Below, piece by piece: positions 53,837 to 63,433 of a stretch of 64,000 bases of DNA; within the stretch, counting starts at the first letter, position 1; each line of letters opens with the position of its first letter. Origin of the DNA: Natronospira proteinivora (GTDB taxonomy: Bacteria > Pseudomonadota > Gammaproteobacteria > Natronospirales > Natronospiraceae); the NCBI RefSeq assembly GCF_024170465.1, contig NZ_JALJYF010000002.1, forward strand, positions 558,001-622,000. The letters are read 5' to 3'. The notes beneath the pieces were generated by a model. That model was not told the DNA's origin. It saw only the letters and a list, made by a program, of their open reading frames with translations, and made no database searches. Made by a program: the position numbers and the translations under genes.

Positions 53837-56008
53837 TCAATCAATACGGGCGTCATCTTTCAGCAGCTTCGGTGTCACAAATACGAGAAGCTCCGCCTTG
53901 CTGGCACTGCGCGTAGTGGAACGGAACAGCATGCCCAGACCCGGAATATCGCCCAAAAGCGGCACACGGGATTCACCTTCCTGGCGCTGGGTTTCATAGA
54001 TGCCCCCCAGAACCACGGTCTCGCCGTTATTCACGGCCGCCTGGGTTCGGACCACCCGGGTATCGATACTGGGCACGAAACCACCGGTGGCACTGGGCAC
54101 TTCCTCACCAATGGTGTCATTACTGACTTCCAGATCCATGATGATGCGCTCATCCGGTGTAATCTGCGGGGTCACGGTGAGGGACAATACCGCTTCCTTG
54201 AACTCGGTGGTCACCGCGCCAGCCCCAGTGCCGGCCTGGGCAGACTGATAGGGGATTTCCACACCCTGGGAAATCTCCGCTTCCTTTTGATCGGCGGTAA
54301 TCACCCGTGGGCTGGAAATCACCTCACCACGCCCCTGAGATTGCAGGGCGGAAAGCTCCAAATCCACCAGGTAATCCGAATCCAGAATGGCCATGGAAAA
54401 ACGCCCGGCCGGTGCGGTGACCGGCAGGTTTACATTGAGCCGATCATCCAGGTTTGGGGTATCCACTGGCAGCGGGCCGCCGCCACCCTGGATGTTATTG
54501 ATACCGGAGCGAACCATCACATCACTGCCGGCCGCCGAACCGGTCACGGCCATCAACCCGTCATCACCCCGTTCCCGAGCATGCGTAGCACCGAAACGGG
54601 CCCCCAACTCTCGGTTGAAATCACTGGTGGCCACGACGATCCGGGATTCAATCAGAACCTGGCGAACCGGGATATCCAGGCGGTTCACCATGCGGCGGAC
54701 ATCTTCCAGCCGCTCATCGGTGTCCTGCAACAACAAGGTATTGGTACGATCATCCACCGCCACATTGCCCCGATCGGAGAGCATCTGGGAACTGTCGGAA
54801 CGAATCAGCCCCGCCAGATCCGCGGCACGGGCATAATTGACCTGAATGAACTCCGAACGCAGGGGAATCAATTCCTCACGGGCCTGACGGGCCTGCAACT
54901 CCTCCTGCTCACGCTGAGCAATCTCCTGGGCCGGCGCCACCAGAATCACATTGCCGCTCTGACGGGTATCCAGACCCTGGGTCTGAAGGATGATATCCAG
55001 AGCCTGGTCCCAAGGCACGTTCTGCAGACGCAGGGTGACGTTGCCGGTCACGCTGTCACTGACAACGATATTGAGGTCGGTGAAATCGGCGATCAGCTGC
55101 AATACCGCCCGGGTTTCAATGTCCTGGAAGTTCAGCGTCAGCCGCTCACCCTCATACTCCTGCTCACGCCGTTCCTCCACTTCCCGTTCGGTCAATGGCC
55201 GGAATTCCAGGGCGAACTGATTCTCCGACTGGTAGGCCAGTTGTTCATAGTCGCCCTCGGTACGGATCTCCATTTCCACCCCGTCATCGCTACGGCGGGT
55301 ATCAATGGTTTTCACCGGGGTGGCGAAATCAAGCACGTCCAAACGCCGTTCAAGCTCGCGGGCAAGATCGGCATTCTGGAAGGTCACCACCACCCGCTCA
55401 CGACTTTCGTCGATATCAATCGGGGTCCGCTCGTCACTGAGCTCCACCAGAACCCGGCCTTCCCCCTGTTCACCACGACGAAAATCGATGTCGCGGATAC
55501 TGGAGGGCTCGGCAGGGCGTTCGGCATCCTCGTCCAGCTCGAAGGGCGCAGCGGCAGGACGATCCGGTGCGGCCAGTTGATCACTGCCCCTGGCATCGCC
55601 CACACGAATATGAATGTCGTTGCCTTCGGTGTGAACATCGTATCCCTGAGAGCTGGAAAGCCCGATCACCACACGCGTCCGATCCTGAGCTTCGGCCAGC
55701 TGCAGATTCCGCACCGCCCCCACGCCAATATCGTGGCGGCGATCGCGTATTCCTAGGCGAGTATTGGCCAGGTCAAGAACAATTCGGGCCGGCTCATCAA
55801 TGGTGAAGGCCTGGGGTTCCGGTGCCGGCTCACTCAGCCGCAGACGGATTTCCACCCGATCTCCCGGGAGGGTGGAAACACTCACGTCTTCCAGGCGATT
55901 CTGACCACTGCCGGACTGCTGGGCGGCGGCCTGGCCGAACATGACCAATAGCGCCAGTCCCAGGAGGGCGACGAGGCTGTGTTTAGCAATTTTGCGTTGA
56001 ATCCCCAT
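53837..56008 (-). CDS. pilQ: Type IV pilus secretin PilQ
   Basis: PilQ forms the outer-membrane pore through which the type IV pilus passes. The 723-residue precursor has a signal peptide (to about AQA), two AMIN domains (about 30-270), a secretin/TonB short domain (TLNFQDIETRAVLQLIADFTD) and N-domain. The beta-barrel part has VPWDQALDIIL, IPVRQVLIESRIVVA and VVLGGIYE near the end. The ATG at 56008 has AGGAG upstream; another ATG at 56032 overlaps the pilP stop and may also be used. It ends the pilMNOPQ operon. Confidence 0.96.
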   Translation of the reverse strand: MGIQRKIAKHSLVALLGLALLVMFGQAAAQQSGSGQNRLEDVSVSTLPGDRVEIRLRLSEPAPEPQAFTIDEPARIVLDLANTRLGIRDRRHDIGVGAVRNLQLAEAQDRTRVVIGLSSSQGYDVHTEGNDIHIRVGDARGSDQLAAPDRPAAAPFELDEDAERPAEPSSIRDIDFRRGEQGEGRVLVELSDERTPIDIDESRERVVVTFQNADLARELERRLDVLDFATPVKTIDTRRSDDGVEMEIRTEGDYEQLAYQSENQFALEFRPLTEREVEERREQEYEGERLTLNFQDIETRAVLQLIADFTDLNIVVSDSVTGNVTLRLQNVPWDQALDIILQTQGLDTRQSGNVILVAPAQEIAQREQEELQARQAREELIPLRSEFIQVNYARAADLAGLIRSDSSQMLSDRGNVAVDDRTNTLLLQDTDERLEDVRRMVNRLDIPVRQVLIESRIVVATSDFNRELGARFGATHARERGDDGLMAVTGSAAGSDVMVRSGINNIQGGGGPLPVDTPNLDDRLNVNLPVTAPAGRFSMAILDSDYLVDLELSALQSQGRGEVISSPRVITADQKEAEISQGVEIPYQSAQAGTGAGAVTTEFKEAVLSLTVTPQITPDERIIMDLEVSNDTIGEEVPSATGGFVPSIDTRVVRTQAAVNNGETVVLGGIYETQRQEGESRVPLLGDIPGLGMLFRSTTRSASKAELLVFVTPKLLKDDARID

Positions 56009-56028
56009 GATCTTTCTCTCCTGTCCCG

Positions 56029-56571
56029 TCATTCGCTGAGGCTGATGCGGCTTTCACGTTCATTCCAGCCGCCGCCACCGTCCGGAACCAATTCTTTCAA
56101 TGTCACTCGAGTTTCATTGATGGAAACGATTTCGCCATGGTTCTGGCCAATGTGATTGCCAATGGTCACCCGATGGACCGTGCCTTCAGGGTCCTGAATA
56201 ATGGCAAACAACGATCCCGCCATTTCCAAAGTCCCCTGCATGCGCAGACTGTCCAGGGGATACTGCTCCAGATATTCCTGGCGTCGATCAAAATCGGGGG
56301 TCGGCCCGTCGCCATCCGCCACATCGGTTTCCGGGCGAAGCCTGGCATCCGGCTCGAAGGGGGAACGCTCCCCCATCACGCTGTAACTGAAACCCTCATA
56401 GGTCTCAATCTGCGGAATGGGGTCAATCTCCCCGCCGGGGCGTGCATTCACGTCGTCGATATAGTCTTCCAGGTCACTCATGTCCTGCTCACAGGCCACC
56501 AACAACAGGGCTGAACAAGCCAAAAGCAGGGCATGAGCGGGGCGTAGGGGTCGCTTGGGTATGGCTGTCAT
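56029..56571 (-). CDS. pilP: Type IV pilus lipoprotein PilP
   Basis: A 180-residue lipoprotein with lipobox LLVAC. PilP binds the PilN/PilO complex and the PilQ secretin, linking inner and outer membranes. Conserved parts are the disordered N-terminal region after Cys, GERSPFEPDARLRPE, YPLDSLRMQGTLEMAG and VTIGNHIGQNHGEIVSI. It lies 2 bases after pilO. Confidence 0.94.
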   Translation of the reverse strand: MTAIPKRPLRPAHALLLACSALLLVACEQDMSDLEDYIDDVNARPGGEIDPIPQIETYEGFSYSVMGERSPFEPDARLRPETDVADGDGPTPDFDRRQEYLEQYPLDSLRMQGTLEMAGSLFAIIQDPEGTVHRVTIGNHIGQNHGEIVSINETRVTLKELVPDGGGGWNERESRISLSE

Positions 56572-56573
56572 GA

Positions 56574-57185
56574 TCAGTTATCCCCCTCGTCTTCACCCAG
56601 GTAGCGGTAGGTCTTGGCCACCAGCTCTACCCGCAGCTCTCCGTCTTCGGGCCGGATATTGAAGTCATGCAGGGTGACGATCCGCGGCAGACGGGCCACA
56701 TCATCAGTGAACTGACCGAAATCGTGATAACTGCCGTAAAGCCGCATCCGATATGGCAGCTCAGCGTAGAAATCCCGCTCGATTTCGCCGGTAGGCTCGA
56801 AGACATCGGACTCCAGCCCATTGGCTGCGGCCGTCTCGGAGATATCCGTGAGCAGCGCCGGTACCTCGGCTTCTCCCGGTAACTGCTGCAGCATGGTGCC
56901 GAAGGACTCCCGCATTTCTTCCAGTTGTGCCCTGTAATCATCCAGATTAGCGGCCCGCTCCTGACGGGATTCAAACTGCGATCGGAGATCCTGCTCCCGA
57001 TTCTCCAGAGACTCCAGCTGTTCCATCTGATCCTTGACCAGAAAGAAATACCCCCCGGCCAGTACAGCGGCGATGATCACAAGCACCAGAGCCAGGCGTC
57101 CCGCCACCGGCCACTCGGCCATATCGGCGAAATCAATATCCCGGAGATCGGAGAGCTCTATCTCATTGAGTTTTTTCAGATCCAT
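56574..57185 (-). CDS. pilO: Type IV pilus inner-membrane protein PilO
   Basis: A 203-residue protein with one N-terminal helix (about 30-50), a coiled coil (QMEQLESLENREQDLRSQF) and a C-terminal ferredoxin-like domain (ELPYRMRLYGSYHDFGQF). It dimerises with PilN in the pilus alignment complex. It is separated from pilN by a single base. Confidence 0.94.
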   Translation of the reverse strand: MDLKKLNEIELSDLRDIDFADMAEWPVAGRLALVLVIIAAVLAGGYFFLVKDQMEQLESLENREQDLRSQFESRQERAANLDDYRAQLEEMRESFGTMLQQLPGEAEVPALLTDISETAAANGLESDVFEPTGEIERDFYAELPYRMRLYGSYHDFGQFTDDVARLPRIVTLHDFNIRPEDGELRVELVAKTYRYLGEDEGDN

Positions 57186-57186
57186 A

Positions 57187-57750
57187 TCAGTCGTTCTCCG
57201 TGCCCGGGGTTACCTGACGAGCGCGGATCGTAAATTCAAAGACCCGTCCATCACCATCCCTCTGGCGGCTACGCTGGATACCATCCAGATCTGGATCATC
57301 CAGCCATTCGGCATCATCAATGGAACGCAGATAGGCAGAAACCCGGGCCTGGGATTCAGCCACCCCGCGGATGGTAATATTGGCGCCACTCTGGTTGAGC
57401 TGGGTCAGGTACACCCCCGACGGCAGCGATTCGACGAGATCGTCAAACAGTCGAACGCCATCGGGCCGGCTCTTCTGCAGCTCCTCGATGATCTGCATGC
57501 GGGACAGAAGGCGCTCACGGGTTTCCTGGAGCTCCTCGATCTCCGCGATCTGTTGCTCCAGTTGCCGAATTTCATCCTGAATACGGCTGTTCCGGTCTTC
57601 CTGATGGTCTACCCAGCCACCCACCGTGGAATGGGCATAGAACAACATCAGCCCCCCCAGGATGGCGGCACCGGCCATCTGAATCGCGAATTCTTTCTGC
57701 CGCTCCCGGCGCAATTCCTCGCGCCATGGCAGGAGATTGATTCTGGGCAT
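57187..57750 (-). CDS. pilN: Type IV pilus assembly protein PilN
   Basis: A 187-residue inner-membrane protein. The cytoplasmic N terminus PRINLLPWREELRRERQKEF is the PilM-binding motif. One helix (about 22-42), a coiled coil and a C-terminal domain with GVYLTQLNQSGANITIRG follow. Its ATG shares one base with the pilM stop (TGATG). Confidence 0.95.
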   Translation of the reverse strand: MPRINLLPWREELRRERQKEFAIQMAGAAILGGLMLFYAHSTVGGWVDHQEDRNSRIQDEIRQLEQQIAEIEELQETRERLLSRMQIIEELQKSRPDGVRLFDDLVESLPSGVYLTQLNQSGANITIRGVAESQARVSAYLRSIDDAEWLDDPDLDGIQRSRQRDGDGRVFEFTIRARQVTPGTEND

Positions 57751-58811
57751 CAGTCAAAGCTCCTAAGCGCCAGCCCGCAGGCAATCATCAAGGCAGGTGC
57801 GTCTTTCTCCACATCCTGCGCCCGAGCCCGGGACGAAAGCTTCATTTCACCGAATGGGTTGCCGATTACCGTGGGCACGTCCAGGCGTTCCTGAATCATC
57901 TGGTCCACGCCCGGGATGGCGGCACAGCCACCACAGACGATGATCTGGTCCAAATGACCCTGGCCACTGGTGGACGAGAGATAGAATTGCAGGGAACGGT
58001 TGATCTGCTGGGCCATATCATCCACGAATGGCTCCAGGATTTCCCCCTCGTAATTGCCGGGCAGCCCCCCTTCCTTCTTGGCCTTGCCGGCTTCCTCGAA
58101 GGAGAGGCCATAAGCTCGCATGATTTCCTCGGTCAGCTGACGACCCCCGAAGGCTTGGTCCCGGGTATAGGCCACCTTGCGATCATAAAGAATACTGAAA
58201 GTGGTGGTGGTGGCGCCAAAGTCCACCACGGCAATGGACTTGTCCAGACCGTTATCCGGCATTTGATGGGTGAGCAGGCCGCAGGCGTTTTCCAGGGCAT
58301 CGGATTCGATATCCACCACGGCGGCTTGCAGATTGGCCGCCTCCAGTACCGCCTGGCGATGCTCCACATTCTCGGTGCGGGTGGCGGCAATGAAGATATC
58401 CACCATGTCCGGATCCGCCTCGGAAGGGCCCTGCACTTCAAAGTCGTAGGAAACCTCTTCCAGGGGAAAGGGAATATACTGGTCGGCTTGCAGCTCCACC
58501 TGCTCTTCCAGCTCCTTGCCGCTGAGACTGGCGGGCAGTGAGATGATCTTGGTGATCACCGAGGCGCCACCAATGGCGACGGCGGCCTGCTTGCAACGGG
58601 TCCCGGAGCGCTTCACCGCCTTGCGGACGGCATCACCGGCCGCATCAATATCGACGATCACTTTATCGCTGATGGAATTCTGAGGCATGGGCTCTGCCGC
58701 ATAGTGATCCACGCGGTACCCGGCCTTGGTCTGGCTGAGTTCAATCACCTTCACCGAGGAGGTGGAGACGTCGAGCCCAAGCATCGGTTTGGAGCGTCGC
58801 TTTGAAAGCAC
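57750..58811 (-). CDS. pilM: Type IV pilus actin-like ATPase PilM
   Basis: A 353-residue cytoplasmic actin-fold protein that binds PilN and ATP. Signatures are LGLDVSTSSVKVIELSQ at the first phosphate loop, VVDFGATTTTFSIL at the second, and IIVCGGCAAIPGVD at the adenosine motif. The start is the GTG at 58811 with AGGAA 7 nt upstream; an ATG nine codons later would cut off the basic N terminus. It is the first gene of pilMNOPQ, divergent from mrcA as in Pseudomonas. Confidence 0.95.
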   Translation of the reverse strand: MLSKRRSKPMLGLDVSTSSVKVIELSQTKAGYRVDHYAAEPMPQNSISDKVIVDIDAAGDAVRKAVKRSGTRCKQAAVAIGGASVITKIISLPASLSGKELEEQVELQADQYIPFPLEEVSYDFEVQGPSEADPDMVDIFIAATRTENVEHRQAVLEAANLQAAVVDIESDALENACGLLTHQMPDNGLDKSIAVVDFGATTTTFSILYDRKVAYTRDQAFGGRQLTEEIMRAYGLSFEEAGKAKKEGGLPGNYEGEILEPFVDDMAQQINRSLQFYLSSTSGQGHLDQIIVCGGCAAIPGVDQMIQERLDVPTVIGNPFGEMKLSSRARAQDVEKDAPALMIACGLALRSFD

Positions 58812-59133
58812 TGCTTTTTTCCTTTCTCAGACGGCAACTTGGCGGCAGAACATGGCCCAAAACATTAAGTGATGAATTGAACTATATATCATCGTGGCGT
58901 CAAATCAAATGTGGATTTGTGTCCGAATGAAGCGCGGAAAACTGGCGGTCGAGGTCCGCTCGTCAGAGGCCCAGCCTGGGAGCATTTGCTAACTTTGGCG
59001 ATAAACCCATGAAATAAAAGGGCATTTTTCCCAATCCGGGGAGCTCTGCCCAGTCTCGCCATGGGCTGGTCGCGCTCACGGGGCGGGCACCGTAAAATAT
59101 TGTCCAATTGTTGATTTTTTGCCGGGGAGTTGC
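58812..59133. other. Divergent promoter region between pilM and mrcA
   Basis: No gene is supported in this 322-bp gap. It contains the pilM promoter (58882-58909) and, near 59090, an AT-rich TAAAATATTG stretch that may belong to mrcA. A GGGGAG ribosome-binding site for mrcA sits at about 59124-59129. Confidence 0.6.
58882..58909 (-). promoter_or_regulatory. Promoter of the pilMNOPQ operon
   Basis: On the minus strand TTGATT (58909-58904) and TATAGT (58887-58882) are separated by 16 bp, giving four and five consensus matches. It lies about 70 bp upstream of the pilM GTG. Confidence 0.55.
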
Positions 59134-61575
59134 ATGAAACGGTTTTCCAGGATTCTGGTGTTCCTGCTGGGAGCAGGCTTCACGATGTTCGTCGTGGGCA
59201 TCGGCGTCATCATTGCCGCCTATCTCTATGTGGCGCCCGACCAGCCGGATGTGCAGAGCCTTCGGGAGGTAGACCTCCAGGAGCCCATGCGCATCTATTC
59301 CCGGGACGGGCGACTGATGGCCGAGTTCGGCGAGGAGCACCGCAAACCGCTGAGCTACGATGAAATACCGGAGCAGCTCCGTCAGGCGTTCATCGCCGCC
59401 GAGGATGATCGTTTCTACGAGCATCCGGGGGTCGATTATCAGGGCCTGATTCGGGCCGCCGTCAACTTGGTCCGTACCCGTGAACGCAGTCAGGGCGGCA
59501 GCACCATCACCATGCAGCTGGCCCGCAATTTCTTCCTGACCCGGGATCGCACCTATGTGCGAAAGATCAGTGAGATTTTTCTTGCGCTCAAGATTGAACG
59601 GGAGTTCACCAAGGAAGAAATCCTCACCCTGTATCTGAATAAGATCTACCTGGGACAACGGGCTTACGGGGTGGGCGCGGCCGCCGAGATCTATTACGGC
59701 GCTGATGTGGACGAATTGACCCTGGCCCAAATGGCCATGATTGGTGGTCTGCCCAAGGCGCCTTCGCGGGACAATCCTGTAGCCAACCCGGACCGGGCGA
59801 CCGGACGGCGGGGTTATGTGCTGGGACGCATGCACACCCTGGGAATGATCGATCAGGAAACCTATGCCGAAGCCACCATGGCGCCGGTCACGGCCGGTGT
59901 CCACAGCGCCACCATCGAAGTGGACGCCCCCTTTGTGGCGGAAATGGTACGCCGGGAGATGGTGGAGCGTTTCGGGGAACAGGAAGCCTATACCGGCGGT
60001 TACCAAGTCACCACCAGCCTGGATGCGAGCCAGCAGAGCGCCGCCCAGGAGTCACTGAGAAACGGCCTGATCCAGTATGACCGCCGACACGGCTGGCGCG
60101 GGCCCGCAGGACAGGTGATTGCACCGGACGATCTGGAAGATGATTCAGCCTGGGCAAGCCGCCTATCCGAATATTATCGCATTGCCCACCTGCACCCGGC
60201 GGCGGTGGTACATGTGGACGAAGACGGTGCTGAAGCGGTTCGCCGCAACGGGGAACGGATCAACGTGCCCTTTTCCACCATGGAATGGGCCGAACCCTTC
60301 GTGAACCGCAACCGTCGAGGCCCGGCGCCAGAGCAACCCTCGGATGTGGTGATGGTGGGCGATGTGGTCTTCCTGGAGGAGGAGGAAGATTACTGGGCCC
60401 TGTCCCAGGTACCGGAAATTGAAGGCTCCGTGGTGGCCATCGACCCCGACAACGGCGCTATCCGTGCGCTGGCGGGTGGCTTCGACTTCCGCCACAGCCA
60501 GTTCAACCGGGGCGCCCAGGCCCTGCGCCAACCGGGCTCCGCTCTCAAGCCCTTCATCTATTCCGCCGCCCTGGCCCACGGCTTCACGCCGGCCAGCCTG
60601 GTGAATGACGCACCGGTGGTGGAAGGCGAAGGCACTGAATCCATCTGGCGTCCGGTGAACTACACGCGGCGTTTCTTCGGCCCTACCCGCCTGCGGGAGG
60701 CACTGGTTCATTCCCGCAACCTGGTGTCGGTACGGATCCTGCGCAGCATGGGCATTAGTAACGCCGTGGACTTCCTGCGCGCCTTCGGTTTCACTGAACA
60801 GGCCTTGCCAAGGGACCTGACCCTGGCCCTGGGCACGGGTGAGATGACACCACTGGACCTGACCCGGGGCTATGCCGTCTTCGCCAACGGCGGCTATCGG
60901 GTAGAGCCCTGGTTTATTGAAAGCATTCATGACCGCCATGGAGAAACGATCTACCAGGCACAACCCAAGACCGTCTGCCCGGACTGCGAGGTCAACACCG
61001 CGGCAAACGGCAGCCAGGATCATGACAGCACGGAGGCGGATGAGACCTGGCGACCCTCGCTGTTCGATGACGAGCTCCAGCCGCAGGAACCGCTGCAGCT
61101 GGCGGAACGGGTGATCACCCCCCAGAACGCCTTTCTCATCAACAGCATGTTGCAGGATGTCATTCGCCAGGGCACGGGGCGGGGCGCCCGCCAGCTGGGA
61201 CGCTCGGACCTGGCCGGCAAGACCGGCACCGCCAACGAATACCGGGATGCCTGGTTCAGTGGTTATAACCGCAACCTGGTGGCCACCGCCTGGGTGGGTT
61301 TTGACCGTTCCCAGCCCATGGGGCCCCAGGAGTCGGGGGGGCGCACGGCACTACCCATCTGGCGGGAATTCATGAGCTTGGCCCTGCTGGGCGAACCGGA
61401 GACCAGCTGGGAACAGCCCCCGGGCCTGGTATCGGTGCGGATTTCCCGGGAAACCGGCCTGATGGTGGGCGCAGACCACCCCAATGGCATGTTTGAACTC
61501 TTCCCGGAAGATCAGTTACCGGAACGGGAAGACAGTGACAATGATGAAGAGGTCAGTACCGAAGATCTGTTCTAG
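59134..61575 (+). CDS. mrcA: Penicillin-binding protein 1A
   Basis: An 813-residue bifunctional peptidoglycan synthase with an N-terminal membrane anchor (about 7-33). The GT51 domain has AAEDDRFYEHPGVDYQG and GGSTITMQLARNFFL. An OB-like insert (about 310-420) precedes the transpeptidase domain: SxxK as GSALKPF, SxN as HSRN, and KTGT as GKTGTANE. The C terminus is acidic. The start ATG at 59134 has GGGGAG upstream. It is divergent from pilMNOPQ, the common gammaproteobacterial arrangement; its partner activator would be an LpoA, not the LpoB seen at 11465. Confidence 0.96.
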   Translation: MKRFSRILVFLLGAGFTMFVVGIGVIIAAYLYVAPDQPDVQSLREVDLQEPMRIYSRDGRLMAEFGEEHRKPLSYDEIPEQLRQAFIAAEDDRFYEHPGVDYQGLIRAAVNLVRTRERSQGGSTITMQLARNFFLTRDRTYVRKISEIFLALKIEREFTKEEILTLYLNKIYLGQRAYGVGAAAEIYYGADVDELTLAQMAMIGGLPKAPSRDNPVANPDRATGRRGYVLGRMHTLGMIDQETYAEATMAPVTAGVHSATIEVDAPFVAEMVRREMVERFGEQEAYTGGYQVTTSLDASQQSAAQESLRNGLIQYDRRHGWRGPAGQVIAPDDLEDDSAWASRLSEYYRIAHLHPAAVVHVDEDGAEAVRRNGERINVPFSTMEWAEPFVNRNRRGPAPEQPSDVVMVGDVVFLEEEEDYWALSQVPEIEGSVVAIDPDNGAIRALAGGFDFRHSQFNRGAQALRQPGSALKPFIYSAALAHGFTPASLVNDAPVVEGEGTESIWRPVNYTRRFFGPTRLREALVHSRNLVSVRILRSMGISNAVDFLRAFGFTEQALPRDLTLALGTGEMTPLDLTRGYAVFANGGYRVEPWFIESIHDRHGETIYQAQPKTVCPDCEVNTAANGSQDHDSTEADETWRPSLFDDELQPQEPLQLAERVITPQNAFLINSMLQDVIRQGTGRGARQLGRSDLAGKTGTANEYRDAWFSGYNRNLVATAWVGFDRSQPMGPQESGGRTALPIWREFMSLALLGEPETSWEQPPGLVSVRISRETGLMVGADHPNGMFELFPEDQLPEREDSDNDEEVSTEDLF

Positions 61576-61586
61576 CCTTAATGACC

Positions 61587-61615
61587 CAATGCCGGGCCCA
61601 TCAGGGCCCGGTCAT
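61587..61615 (+). terminator. Hairpin after mrcA
   Basis: CCGGGCCC-atca-GGGCCCGG within a wider AATGACC/GGTCATT symmetry, 15 nt after the mrcA stop. It lacks a T-run, so it is either a weak terminator or an mRNA-protecting stem. Confidence 0.5.
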
Positions 61616-61779
61616 TGTCATCCTCCCTGTTTAGTGTAAACCTTCTCCTAGCGTCCAAAGCGGAGAAACATTAACACCGTCGAAACCCTTCAAAACCTGC
61701 ATCGGCCATCCGGCCGCCCGAATCGGGCTTCCATCGGATTGACAAGGGCCAGCGGCCCTTTGGCAATGGAGAGGCAATC

Positions 61780-62415
61780 ATGCCCAAAGCGAGTTTTGAC
61801 CGACGGGGCGAGGAACTTCGCCATCGCATGGCCCAGGAAGCAGCGCGCATCCTGGCCGAGGAAGGGGTCCGCGACTATCTCATGGCCAAGCGCAAAGCCT
61901 CGGAACGGTTGGGGCTGGACCGGGCCCAGCAGCGTCGCATCATGCCCACCAATGTGGAGATCGAATCGGCGCTGAATGAACACCTTCGTCTCTTCCACGG
62001 CGATACCCAGCCGGAACGCCTGCGGGAACTCCGTGCCGCAGCCGTGGAAGCCATGCATCTGCTGCGGGATTTCTCGCCGCGATTGGTGGGCGGGGTACTG
62101 GATGGCAGCGCGACCCTGCATGCGGATGTCTGCCTGCACGTCTTCGCCGAGATGCCCGAAGCAGTCTATATGCACCTGATAGACAGCGGCATTCCCGCCG
62201 ATATCGACGAACGTCGATTACGACAATCCAACGGCAAACACGATCAGTATCCAGTTTACCGTTTCCTGGCCGGTGACATCAGCCTGGATATCACCGTATT
62301 CGCCATGCACGAGAAAGGCCACGCCCCCCGCAGCCCCATCGACGGCCGCCCCATGAAGCGGGCCAACCTGACAACGGTCAAGGCACTGCTGGAAGAGACC
62401 GAGGACGTGATCTAG
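61780..62415 (+). CDS. Conserved hypothetical protein, possibly nucleotidyltransferase-like
   Basis: A 211-residue soluble protein not firmly recognised. It has a basic helical start (RMAQEAARILAEEGVRDYLM), then a region reading LVGGVLDGSATLHADVCLHV and LAGDISLDITVFAMHEKG. This recalls the beta-hairpin and acidic strands of nucleotidyltransferase folds, but the classical GS-x-DxD pattern is incomplete. I cannot name a function. It lies alone between mrcA and a convergent dehydrogenase gene. A ribosome-binding GGAGAGG precedes its ATG. Confidence 0.7.
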   Translation: MPKASFDRRGEELRHRMAQEAARILAEEGVRDYLMAKRKASERLGLDRAQQRRIMPTNVEIESALNEHLRLFHGDTQPERLRELRAAAVEAMHLLRDFSPRLVGGVLDGSATLHADVCLHVFAEMPEAVYMHLIDSGIPADIDERRLRQSNGKHDQYPVYRFLAGDISLDITVFAMHEKGHAPRSPIDGRPMKRANLTTVKALLEETEDVI

Positions 62416-62435
62416 GGCACCGCGAAGCCCCCCCC

Positions 62436-63398
62436 CTAGACCACCCGGTTACGACATTCGCCTTCCTGAAAGGCGCGGATGTTCATGGCCATCTCATCCA
62501 GGGCACGCTGACGGGCCTCCACCGCAGCCCAGGCCACATGGGGCGTGAGAATGAGATTGGGGATATCATCCGCCAACAGAGGACTGCCATCCACCGGCGG
62601 CTCCTGACTGAGCACATCCACCCCCGCCCCGGCAATCTCCCCGGCGCGCAGGGCATCCGCCAGGGCCTGTTCATCCACCACTGCGCCCCGGGCGGTATTG
62701 ATCAGCAATGCATGCCGGGGCATGCGCTCAAAGGCCTGGGCATTCAGAAGATTCCGGGTATGCTCGGTCAGGGGGCAGTGCAGGCTGACAATGTCGGACT
62801 GTACAAGCACATCATCCACTGGCAGGCGGCCTTGCCGAAGCGGGCCCTCCCGACCGGGACGTTCGGCCAGCAGCACCTCCATGCCGAAGGCTTCTGCAAT
62901 CCGGGCCACGCCACCACCCAACTCCCCGTAACCAATGATACCCAAAGACTTTCCGGACAGTTCACTGATGGGATAGTCCAGCATGGTGAAGTGGGGCGAC
63001 TCCTGCCAGTTGCCAGCGCGCATGCGCTGTCGGTAACCATCCAGCTTCTGATTCAGGGTGAGGATCAAGGCAAAGACATGCTGGGCCACCGCCTGGGTGC
63101 AGTAACCGGCGATATTACAGACGGCAATACCCCGTTCCCGGGCCGCGTCGATATCCACATTATCAAAGCCGGTGGCTGCCAGGCAGACCAGCTTCAATCG
63201 AGGCGCGGCATCCATGACGGCAGCGGTGACTTTGACCTTGTTGGTCAGAAGCACCTCCACATCCTGGATACGATCTGGAATCTGCTCCGGCGTACTCACT
63301 GGATACTGCTGAAAATCACTCAGCACTGCATCCAGCTCGGTGGTTTGAATATCGCCCTCATGGGACACGGTATCGAAATCGAGAAATACACCCTTCAA
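62436..63398 (-). CDS. D-2-hydroxyacid dehydrogenase (glycerate/hydroxypyruvate reductase-like)
   Basis: A 320-residue NAD(P)-dependent dehydrogenase. It has LVCLAATGFDNVDIDAAR, the Rossmann loop LGIIGYGELGGGVA, the catalytic Arg in NTARGAVVD, Glu in LSQEPP and His in TPHVAWAA. Overall it is closest to glycerate dehydrogenase/hydroxypyruvate reductase among family members, by my reading of motifs; the substrate is not fixed. It has its own upstream gap and is convergent with the hypothetical gene. Confidence 0.88.
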   Translation of the reverse strand: MKGVFLDFDTVSHEGDIQTTELDAVLSDFQQYPVSTPEQIPDRIQDVEVLLTNKVKVTAAVMDAAPRLKLVCLAATGFDNVDIDAARERGIAVCNIAGYCTQAVAQHVFALILTLNQKLDGYRQRMRAGNWQESPHFTMLDYPISELSGKSLGIIGYGELGGGVARIAEAFGMEVLLAERPGREGPLRQGRLPVDDVLVQSDIVSLHCPLTEHTRNLLNAQAFERMPRHALLINTARGAVVDEQALADALRAGEIAGAGVDVLSQEPPVDGSPLLADDIPNLILTPHVAWAAVEARQRALDEMAMNIRAFQEGECRNRVV

Positions 63399-63433
63399 GG
63401 TCTTGTCTCCTCAGGCTTTTCAGGGGAATAAGA

